Source of the DNA: Toxoplasma gondii ME49
Lineage: Eukaryota; Apicomplexa; Conoidasida; Eucoccidiorida; Sarcocystidae
Direction: 5' to 3'
Length of the DNA: 64,000 nt
Assembly (NCBI RefSeq): GCF_000006565.2
Contig: NC_031479.1
Coordinates: 6,136,885 to 6,200,884, forward strand
Shown: positions 37,696 to 47,717 of the stretch, piece by piece
How the letters are laid out: every line of letters begins with the position of its first letter
How positions within the stretch are numbered: the first letter of the stretch is position 1
Position numbers and translations under genes: made by a program
The notes under the pieces: model-generated
What the model saw: only the letters and a program-made list of their open reading frames with translations
Told to the model about the DNA's origin: nothing
The model's database searches: none

Positions 37696-38078
37696 CCTCT
37701 TGCGCACGTCCCCGTTTTGGACGAGGGAATGGCCAAGAAAGTGAAAAGCCGGAAGCCATCCCGCTAACAAGCCGTCCCCGTGCTCCACCTCCCAGGAGTA
37801 GAGATCATGGTGATGTGGACGAGGCCGGCTCGTCTTCGTGTTCCTCTCGTAGTCGTGGTCCTCTTGAATACGAACCCGCGGCGCTCATGGTAGAGAATTT
37901 TCTAGGGTCAAATAAGGAAGGGCCTGCTGAGGAAGAGAAAGGCCGCTTGCCGCCGATGAATACCCCCCAAGTCTTGCATGTTATATTTCATGCCAACCCA
38001 GCTTTTCGACCACCAGACTCATCCACCTACTATCAGTTTCCACGTGCGTCTCGAGAAGACCTGATACCAGTGTTCTGA
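37696..38078 (+). CDS. Possible 3' exon of an uncharacterised gene
   Basis: Open frame from an acceptor-like site (CGCTAG at 37690-37695) to a stop at 38078, about 127 codons. The residues are hydrophilic and Pro/Arg/Ser-rich (RPRAPPPRSRDHGD), then EYEPAALMVENFLG, acidic residues, and LHVIFHANPAFRPPDSS. There is no start codon in good context and no recognised domain. The fragment at 36.8 kb could belong to the same gene. It is equally possible that this is chance open sequence. Confidence 0.25.
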
Positions 38079-39575
38079 TATTATGTTACGCGCCCCAAGC
38101 ACGCCGCCTTGCTTGTCAGATCCACTTCGGATTCCCTTGACGCGAAGCAAACGGTCACGCGACGGTTCTAGCCTTACATTTAATTTGTAGCTCCGAGCCA
38201 CAACTGTGCTCATTAAACCAATGCCGACGTTTACAGAGCTGATATGCTTTGACGCTCAAGACAAAACATCGTTTCAGTACCGGTCCACGCTGCAGCTTCA
38301 GTGACTAGAGTTCGTTTTCACGGCACTGCACTGCACTGCTGCTGGCTTCGTGGCGAGTGGTTAGACCTTAGCCATATGCACCGTGCCAGTTTTTCTACTT
38401 GATCAAAATCCTGGACCGGTAATTGAAGCTCTTCCACACTTCTACTCTCGACTATTCGCTTCATGAGCTGCCGCCAGCTTCTGTGATTTTGTGTGCTCTG
38501 ATACAGATCACAACCTCCCAATAACCCGAAACCCCAACGTTTCGTCGTTCCTGCTCACTTGGAGCAGCGCTACCCAAGGGCCGCGCTGGAGACCATGCAA
38601 GCAACGACAGAAGAGATGAAGCAGCTGATACCCCCACACGAAATATCCCTTTCATCGCCTCCACTCGTCCTTTCTCATCTCGGTCGAGCTCTCCCCTTGT
38701 CGTCTCCTCGACCTCCCCTTCCCGTAGACCCGGGCCAACCCCGAGGCCAAGGACGACCCTTTCTCAACTTATTTGTCCAGGGAAAGGAAACAGACTGAAC
38801 ATCTGCTCTACTGGGCATAAACGTTTTCTGTGGTGAGTGGTGGGCAGAATGAGGCCGACGTTCCACATTTAAAGCGAGGGTCACGATGTGCCTCGATAAT
38901 TGCTAGACACACGCTTCAGTTTCGGAAGGAACTACTTCGTAGGTCCAGCAAGGGGGGTTCATCCGGCAACTGCCTTTAGAGTTTCTCCGTAACATAGTTG
39001 ACTCGCTGAACACCTTGGGGCCACTGTCGATTGCAAGAGATCACGTTGTTGCCGCGACCTCAGGCACAAAACTGAGTATCAGTGCCGCTATAGGCATTTG
39101 ATATGGAAGGTGTATCACGAAGATACTCAGGGAAGGTTCATTAGAGTCATTAACATGCACATTAATTTGTGACACGCTTAAAGCGGTGAAGCGCGTAACA
39201 TCAACCGCACGCAGTTCCTCTTTGGAGAGAACGTTTCCGGTTTCGTTTTACACTACATGGTCGTACAGTTGTGCACAGTGTACAAACAGTACAAACACGT
39301 ACGGTTTCGGGTCGGACATTTGAGGTTGACCAGAATTTCGTGTACATTTCCTACCGCTTTCTTCACAAAACATGCCATATGCACGTCGACTTGTGCTGTA
39401 GGGTTGGGCATGTGTAGCGGAAAGCAGGTTGAAACTGTCTTCCCACTCCTGGATAGACTGTTTCATGGCGCTCTCCGAAATGCGTTTACATCCGGGCAGA
39501 TCTGATAAAAGAGGCCGCCGCCATACGTAATGCAGTTTCCGATTCGTTGCTTTTTCTCGACATGATCCGGACTCG
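38079..39575. other. Region downstream of the SpoU gene
   Basis: Probably the 3' UTR of the minus-strand SpoU gene and intergenic DNA. No convincing coding frame, RNA gene or repeat was seen. Confidence 0.5.
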
Positions 39576-42500
39576 TTATGGACCCACAGCCACGAGTTGA
39601 GAACCCTTCAGGTTTCCATTCTCGCTCTCACTCGAAAAGCGACAATTTCCTGCGCCCCTCGAAGTGTCGCTTTCCCCAGCTCCCATCGCCAGGATTTTCT
39701 TCATTTCATACATGACTATTCCCCCAGCAATACCGACGTTCAGCGAATCGAGAAGAGACGACATAGGCAACGCAACCCTGCAGAAGCAGAATCAAAGTGA
39801 AAACTACTCCTAAAATGACATCCGCTTCAAATCTCTTCTCCATATGCATTGTGACCGCACGCACGCGGCAGGAAGCACTTAGATGCATGCGCGCACGGCT
39901 TTCGCAAAAGTGATATCATTCGGCGTAACCTTTTTATGGGGGTAATTCTATGGCGAGGAACAATTATGAAGATGCGACCATAGAAAAGTCGTCACAGACC
40001 AGAAGACGGGCACGCGATATACCCGAAAAACCACGCATCCAGTGCTTTCATTTGAGTCACGAACTGGTGAATTAACAGCCTGGTACTGAAAGCTCGAATC
40101 TCAGATAGTGATCCTCGATAAATAAGAGACGACAAAAATACTCGCGAATTGGGGCCATGTTTAGTATCCTAGCTACTATAATGTCTCTTGTTATTCGATA
40201 TGAGTTATACATTTCTGGAGCGCGTATACAAACGGTACAGGCTGTAAATAAAGGACTCCTGAACTTAAACCGGGGTGTCAAGTAGGTACAAACCGTACAT
40301 GAATTACGGCTATATATGACAGACGCTAACTTCCCGGCTGAACATCCCTTCTCCTACTACGCTTCAGCACCAACTGACAAATGCTCGGAAAATAGATTGT
40401 CTTACGCCTGTTTTTCATCAGACTCGCGTGCAGCTTCCCCTTACCTTCTGCAGCGCTGGAGAATCAGCTCGGAAAGACCGTGAGACTCGTTGCCGAGGAT
40501 ACAACAGATACCTCTGTGCTTCGTCACCGCGCCTACAAACGCGACACACGAGAATGTTCCCAGCTTTGGCTCTCTCTCTTTACCGTATCTTTCAACATGC
40601 GGGAAGTCTCCAGCAGATTGCCACAAGTAAAGTGCACACGGTGAGGTCAAAGACGCCATTACTTTCACTGAGTCTCTCGGCCTTCGTTCAACAACCTGCT
40701 CTAACACTCACGACGAAAGCAAATCCGCACGCTCTTCTTTTGGCCTTCCAGTACGATCCGTCGCAAGTTGTTGAACCTTCAGTCCTCTTTCTCAAACGGT
40801 AACACTGCATTTCTCCATTGCTGCCTTCATGCGACAGCAGCTCCCTAAACACGACTTCGCAGTGTCTCTTCTCGCGTTTTTACAGTGCTTGTATAGCAGC
40901 CATCTTGCCTCGCGTTCCTGCTTGCTCGCCTCGTTCGCGTGTGCAACCCAAGTTTTTTTGGGGTAGATGAGCCACAGATTAATCTCCGTGGATGTCCCCA
41001 CTGTGTACGAGAGGACACGGCGGAGCCGAGGCACATGCGGACAAAACCCATGGAGGTAGATTTCTCTCGTGTTGCTTAAAGACCTAAACGCTTTTTCGCC
41101 TCCTACCTTGGAATGCTTCGGGCCGTTCGCCGGTCGTATCCGCTGCAATGGGCAGCAAATCGCTTTCTTCGCACATGCGCAGAAGATTCTCAACGGAACC
41201 GTGGAAGTGAGGCAGGTTGTAGTGGAGCCCGCGGCTGATTTCCTGGGCAAAACCACGCGACAATGTTTATAAAAAGGCAAATAAGAACCCGAGCATGAGA
41301 TGCGCGAACGAGAAGGTCGACGCAGCACCAAACCGAGCGGAAGCGACGGGTTAGGGTAGCAAGAATGCACGACACAGAAACAAGAGAAGACACATGAGTC
41401 GCAAAGGCCTTCACCACAGAGAGGTGACGGGAAAAGCGCGGTGAAGGGAGTCGAGACAGAACGCGATGGTAGGCATTTATGATCTGCTTGATTATTTATG
41501 TGCGGTTCGATTCCGCAATCAAGACACGTCTTTTACACGAGAAGAAAGAACCATGGACGACGAAACTCCAGAACCAGGCGAGGCATCTCACCAGAAGACC
41601 CAAGGAAATGCGCGGGTCCAAGCAGTGTTCTGTTGCTCTCACTTCCTAAATTCTTTTTCTCCTTTTCCAAACGGTCCCCTAGTAGACCCGCTGCACAGAC
41701 GTCTCAACTGTTAGGTCTCCCCGAGGTGTTTCTCCCGCCAGCAAGAAGGCGGCAGAATCTTTGGGTGAATTCTTAAAGATGCTGTGACATCTTTCACTCT
41801 CTATCCCCGCTGTGTTTCCACTCCCTTTTTCATTCATGTTCACACAGTCTTGTCAGTAGACCTCCCGCATGAAGCACCGGGGAACGACGATAAAACACCC
41901 AGACGCAACGCATTTTCTACGACTCCAAGAAAGGCAACTCAACTGCCTTTTATGGCGCCGTACCATCACTTTCCAGTTGAACGGATCTGCAGTCCCGTCG
42001 ACATAGTAGACGCCATCGAAGCCAAGGGCGGCCGCCGTACGAACGAGGATGCCAACGTTCCACACGTATCTCACTCCACCCAGTGCCAGAATGCACCTGC
42101 AAAAACGACAACAGAAGCAACGCGGAAACTCAAACTTTGTCTGCCCCCCGACGCGCAGAGGTACCAAAGCACGTATATATAAATATATACATGGAGAAAT
42201 TAAGTTGGACGAAAGGACCTCAAGTTCGAATATTTATATATATATCTGTATATATATTTATGTACACACACTGCAGACACGTTCAGTGATGTCAGCGCGC
42301 TTGTATTTAGATAAAACGAAGCGTTTGACCGTACAAAACTCCATGCGGCCGAGCGAAGATTGAGGGTATGCCGGTTTCGCTCTGCTGAGCCAGGCAGGTG
42401 ACACGCCCCCCGCCTGCCTCCCGATTTTCGGCTTTGTTTGAGCGCGAAAAGATCATATCAAAGTGCCCTTCTACGATGGAGAGACACCGCCCCCGTCCTC

Positions 42501-45410
42501 TGGTATGAGGGAGGTTGCCTGGCTCAAATTCGTTAACGGTTCGCCCGTAAACAAAGCCGACTCGTCATTTTTGCGTTGCTCGCCTTGAGCTCACTTGGCA
42601 GGTCCGAAATCGAAGCTTTCCCGGGGCCGCTTCAGAATGCCGACTACTTGTTTGCTCCCGGTTTTGACAGACATGCCCGGTTGCAGCATCTCTGCGCCAG
42701 CAGCGTCTTCTGGAGAGCTGGAGGGAAACCCAAAGCCGTGGACGTCCCTTCGCTTCAGCAGCAGGGAATCTTTGCCCTTTCCAGCGCACCCGCCTCTGTC
42801 TTCTTTCCGCTTTCCGAGCTTTTCCTTCTTGGGCAGAAACTCGAGCGGCCGTCGAGCCATGAGGAACTCCATTACTTCGCTGTACGTGCAGCGCGTCTCC
42901 CGCGCATGCAGATGAAACGCCGAGGGAAGACCGGCTATGGCCGGATTGTCTGTCAGAAGCAGTTCAAACTTCAGCGGCACATCACCCTGCTTTTTTCCGT
43001 CCTCTCCTTGACTCAGATCCACCGTTTCTCTCTCGATTCCGGAGTCTCTGGCGTCTGCGCCGTCTGCCTCCTCCGCCACACAGGACTCTTGCTGCCGCGA
43101 TTCTGAAGCAGGCAGACACACCTCGCCCCCCTGACGCGAAGCGAAGCGCCGAAACTCTGGACTGCACATGAAGCGGACAAGAGGAAGGCCCATAACCACT
43201 ACGCTCTCGTAACGCCGTCTGAAGAAAAGCACACAAACAAGAGAGGTCTCCGTGAAGAGACGCCAATCAGGACAAACGACTGAGGTACACACCAACACAC
43301 ACATGGAAACAGATTCAGTGAACACAAAGATACGCACTTTCGTCTTGAATTGTAGATTCAGATTACTGCCTATAGACGAGATCACGTAGGTGAGGAGCCA
43401 GGACGGAAACGAAACCGAGTTTAAGGATGGCTCGGCAGTGCAGAGAAGAGAGGAAGAAGCCTACGAAGAAAGGGAAGCAACAGAGAATGTACACAGAGGA
43501 GGAAAACACTCGTACCACGGCATCTTCCCACAGGCTTGCTGTTTCTCGCCGAGCACCGGAAAATGTTCCAGCAAACAACGTGTCTACGATAACTTGAGGG
43601 GAAAACGTTTTCTCAAGTGGTACACAGATGCGCGTTTACAGAGTCTCGGGACTGAAGCTCGCCGTTGAATACTCGCTGCATATATAGATCCAAAGAAACT
43701 GCAGTGTCTGTCGCTCTGTATGTATGCACTTGCACCTAAGAAAATGTCATCTGGACACAGTCACCGAATACTTGCATCTCCTGTAAATGCCTGCATGTAG
43801 GCCGGAGGTGCATGTGACTCACGGCAGCACATCCAAATACTCATGTCGATTCATACCTATTCACAGATCTGTCTATATCTACATTCGACTTTATATATTC
43901 AGTTACAAGAGCTATATGCACTCAGCTGTACATACCCTAGATCACTTCGCCTTTTGAGTCGGACAATGTGTTTGATGAGTTCATTCTTTGGACTGGCGAT
44001 AAACGTGAGTTTTTTCACTTCGTCGGTCTCGCGACTTCCCTCCCGTTTCTTTGCAGCCTTTCGGTGTGATCCTTCCGTCAACTCTGTCAGCGTTTCTGCG
44101 CCACCTTCTGGTCGCTGTTCATCTTCTTCTCCCTCGACTGCTTTCAAAAACAAATCGTCTCCCCCGCCACTGGTCGCCCCTCCCTCGCGCTCATCTCCCT
44201 CAGGCCCCAACTCTGCTTCTCTCCCCCAACCTACGATTTCGTTAGCTGTCCCCTTCTCCCAAAAAGAGAGCTCTCCCTGTTCTCCCCATCTCCCTGTCTC
44301 CGCCGTTCTCGCCCTGTCTGCTTCTGGCGCCACACCCCACAAATGAAAGTGCTCAGAAAGGCTTCGACGACTCCCGCGTTCGACGCGCGGTTGCCCTGCC
44401 CCCGCCTTCTGTGTTCGCGACGCGACAGAATTGCGCTCCTCTGAAGGAGAGGAAGGTTGTCTGTTCTCCTCTGTCGCGTCGTCTGCCTTGGCACCGGAAC
44501 GGCCGTGCTCGGCTTCCAGGCAGAACTGGGGGGGCGCGAGGCTCCTCAACCAGAGAGGCAGCGGCCGAGAAGGTGCAGACGTCGTCGACGTTTGGCGGCA
44601 GCGACCTCCTGCGTCTCCGCGGACCTCCTCAGCAGGCGTTTCTCGCTCCTCCCGATGTGCAGAGAGAGAAGACAAACGCGCGGAAACAGAGACGAAAGGA
44701 GACAGAGAGCCAGCAGACAACCCTCCACACGGCGGCGAAGACAAGGCGCGGCACCCGACACCGCAGAGAGGAGACCTGGTGGAAAACGAAACCGCGGAGG
44801 AAGGAGTTGCGGAGGAAGAAACGGGAGGGACAAGACGGCGACTGGAAAAGGAGACACCAAGGCCCTTGCTCTGTATCGCGAGGGGCAGGACAGGAAGACG
44901 GGAGGTGCCAGGACATGCGTGAGGCGAGCGTCTCGAGTTTGAGGGAAATCCAGTGGACGCCGAAAGGACAGGACCAAGCTGTGGAGACGAGGAGAGAGAA
45001 GAAGCTAAGCGTCGAGAAGAAAGACCGCGGAGACTCTCGGGAGGCGAGAGCGAGGAACACGGCGAAGAGCCGCCAGAGGCGCCCGGAAGAGGTGAAGGTG
45101 GAAACGCAGGAGACCTCGAGGAAACGGACGAAGCCGGGGCAGAGAGGATACGCGCGGATGCAGCAGCGAGCTGGAGAGAAGAAGGCTCACATGGAAGAGC
45201 CGAGGAAGTAGAAGACACAAGGGAAGCCACTCCGGGGAGGCCGCGGCGAAGAACACAGTTGAAGCGTTCGGCCATTGTGGCTCTGCTCCGTCGGCGGACG
45301 CGACAGATGTCGTCGAGAGAAGAAGAAGACAGCAACGGAGACAGTCCCCTGCTGTTCAGCCGACGTACGAGCGTGTCAAGGACGCGGGCGCGACCTGCGG
45401 CTCGAGGCAC
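39576..45410 (-). CDS. SpoU/TrmH-family RNA 2'-O-ribose methyltransferase
   Basis: Uses S-adenosylmethionine to methylate a ribose 2'-OH in tRNA or rRNA. Exons (minus order): 45410-43936, 43218-42595, 42096-41964, 41242-41107, 40511-40445, 39777-39576; phases agree, 878 aa. The SPOUT motifs are near the C-terminus: motif 1 NVGILVRTAAALGFDGV (N713, R719), motif 2 ILGNESHGLSE (N797, E798), motif 3 LPMSSLLDSLNVGIAGG (S823-L-N825). A family-type substrate-binding segment precedes them (FIASPKNELIKHIVRLKRR, about 471-489). The first 460 residues are Ser/Arg/Pro-rich and disordered. The start (PRAAGRARVLDTLVRRLNSR) is basic and may be a mitochondrial transit peptide, which would point to organellar rRNA; this is inference. 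Exon 3 was ended at ATG|GTACGG because that restores the spacing after DPFNWK seen in family members. Exon 5 begins after an AGAG acceptor. Confidence 0.9.
40221..40292. repeat. Diverged dispersed repeat, copy B
   Basis: Similar to 6311-6376 in the same orientation (see copy A). It lies in the last intron of the SpoU gene. Confidence 0.4.
42230..42262. repeat. TA-rich microsatellite
   Basis: Interrupted (TA)n tract in intron 2 of the SpoU gene. Confidence 0.8.
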
Positions 45411-45764
45411 CCCAATGAGAATACTGAGCCTGGAAACGCTGTTCTTGAGACCCGGCTAGTGGCGAGGAAGATGGAGGAGGACACAACCTCCTTCTGATTC
45501 TTCTCAAGTCTTTCTCCTGTGATTCTCGCCGTCCTCTGCTCCCGCTCCTGTCTCTTCTCCCTCGCTTCTCTCCAGTCTCTTCGCACTCCTCTGTTCCATT
45601 TTGAGCCGAGAAGACAGACAGGGTCGGTCTCTAGCCTTGGGCCTCCACCCGTACCTCGTGGACGCCAACGAAGGTGGAAGCGAGAAGAACTCTTCTTAGT
45701 GGGTTGGCGCCTGCGACGGCGCTCGAGTCAGAAGAGAAGGCGGGCCGCAAGACAAGAAAGAAGA

Positions 45765-45772
45765 TGCATGCA
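45765..45772. promoter_or_regulatory. TGCATGCA motif upstream of the SpoU gene
   Basis: Palindromic TGCATGCA 355 bp upstream of the SpoU start codon, in the shared divergent promoter region. Role inferred from the known enrichment of this motif in Toxoplasma promoters. Confidence 0.25.
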
Positions 45773-47011
45773 GGCCGGACGAGCGCGGGTGCCTGCGCAC
45801 ATGAAGTCATCTGTCACGCAACTTCCGGATGCAATGTAGGAGACATTTCAGTTCCTGAGAAATCTTCAGCGGAGCGAAAGCAAGTCGCCTCTTCCCCCCG
45901 ACGTCTCACTTCCCGCCCCGGCTGCTTTCTGAGTGTCGAGGAGACATCCCATGCACTGGGAAACGGAGAAGGTGAGAAGATAGACGCGAGGGTGGTAGAT
46001 CAAATTCAGCAAACGAGGTGCCGAACGAAGCAGCCGCTTTCCAACACTGCGTCAGTCCTCTACATCACGACGGGAGGAGCTTCGGGGCATCTCTGAGCCG
46101 CAGAGGGAGTACAGCAAATAAAAAAAGACGAGCGAGGGAAGCATAGTGAGGTGTCAAAACTCAACTTGAAGAGAAAAGAAGAAAGATGGAGAGAGACAGG
46201 ACTGCTCCTTCACAGCTCCGGGCGACACACAGTCCGGCCCACAGTGCCCGTCCACTTGAGAAGGGTCGCGTTCTGGTCACAGCCAGGAACGGTCCGGGGT
46301 GCCTTGCTGGGTCAAGAAAACAGCTTCACCGGAATTTGAAAGAAGCGACGAAGATCTCTTTGTTCGCTTTTCTTCAGGATGTCGGACCTCAAACACGAGG
46401 AGTCTTTCCCGAAAGCTGAAAATCTCAGCGATATGCATCGAAGGCCTCTCGAAAGCACACGCATGCAGATGCGGACGAGGGCCGCAAGCTTTCGCTCTGC
46501 GTTTCGCCGGCCGCCTGACACAACGTTAGTCGCAGCTGATCTTGTACGACTTTGAACTCGACGGAATTGAGCATTTCTCTTCAGAACAACTTCGCCGTTT
46601 TCTCCCTCTTCCCCCTCTTCGTTTTTCTCCGCGGCCTCGCAGACGCAGCGACTCCCTCTGTCTTCGCGCTCGTCTCCTCCTGGCTGTGTTGTTGGCTTGG
46701 ATCTGGAGCCTTTTTCCGGCGGCATGCGTTTACACTTCGTAGAATGCTTCTTCACATTCTTCGTTTTTTTCTCGTCTTCCTTCCTGGGTGAAGGACCGTG
46801 TCGCTCCTAGTAAGGTGTAGGTCGTGAGGGGAGGGCGCTTGTTGTGGGTGCCTCTCGTTAAGTGGAGGAAACGCGGAAGTCGGAGTTCCTCCGCGGAAGG
46901 ACTTTTTCTGCGCGTGGTCGAACCGCTCTTTTGACGTATGGAGGGAACGTCTCGCGCGGCCGCGTTTCCTTTGGAAATAAAGGCGCCAAGAAGCGAGTGA
47001 AACGCCGTCCG

Positions 47012-47031
47012 AGACACACACACACACACAC
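47012..47031. repeat. (AC)n dinucleotide repeat
   Basis: Run of ten AC/CA units in the flippase upstream region. Confidence 0.9.
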
Positions 47032-47717
47032 TGTCCGCAAACTGCTTTCCAGTGTTTTCGCGTTTTTTTTTGATGCGGAATCGACGTGGATCTGGTTCTT
47101 CATGGCCTGACACTGGCTTCGCAGCTCTCTGTTCTGGATCGGTTCTCATTTGTGGGGAGACACGGTTGACTTAAGATGCGGTGACCGCTGTGCAGGGCCT
47201 TCGCCGAGGCGCATTCCTCTCTCCCGGCTTCGTTTTTGGGACCTGAGGAAAGGCGACACAGGACGATGGAGAGAGGGTGAGGGTCGCAGAGAGGGCACCC
47301 AGGGTGGCCTCTGACAGACGCGGCTCTAAACTCGAGAGAGACAGAGACGATAGTCGTCCTTTCTTCTCTCTCTCGTCTTTCTGTCTCCTCCACGCGTCGG
47401 ATCTCTCTCTCCGGCCCTTCCGCTCTCTTCTTCTCTCTCTCTCTTTTTCTCTCTCTGTCTGTCTCTTTCGCTTTCGCCTCTTTCTCGTTTGCCTCTTCTC
47501 TCGCCTCGTTCGCCTCTCTCTTTCTGTCTCCTCTGTCGTGTCGTCCGGTCTGGCGCTTCGTTGCTGTCTCCGTTACCGGCTCGGCCCTTCGCTCTTCTTC
47601 GTCTTCTTCGCGGCTCTGCGCATCGCCTGACCGAAGAGGACTCTTCGCGACCTGGAGGCGCGCAGGAACTCTTCGCATGGCTAGACTTCTCGCGCGGAGA
47701 CGTGAGCGTGGAGAACC

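Larger units (their letters stand above)
45411..47717. other. Divergent intergenic region between the SpoU and flippase genes
   Basis: A 2.3-kb spacer between start codons that face away from each other, so both promoters should lie here. It contains TGCATGCA (45765-45772), an (AC)n run (47012-47031) and a CT-rich tract on the plus strand at about 47330-47630, probably flippase 5' UTR. No coding frame is convincing; the long minus-strand frame through the CT tract is a composition effect. Confidence 0.55.

Noticed and set aside
40950..41050. Minus-strand coding between SpoU exons 4 and 5
   Set aside because: The frames here have no SPOUT motif. Exon 4 joins exon 5 directly with normal spacing between DTTG and ILGNE.
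41501..41517. Perfect tRNA-like T-arm (5-bp stem TGCGG/CCGCA, loop TTCGATT)
   Set aside because: The next seven bases (ATCAAGA) have no complementary acceptor strand about 70 nt upstream, and there is no A-box or anticodon arm. It is a chance hairpin upstream of SpoU exon 3 on the other strand.
47100..47678. Minus-strand frame of 192 codons, very Glu/Arg-rich
   Set aside because: It is only the reverse of a CT-rich plus-strand tract; GAR/GAR-type codons arise automatically. No motif, and it lies in the presumed flippase 5' UTR.
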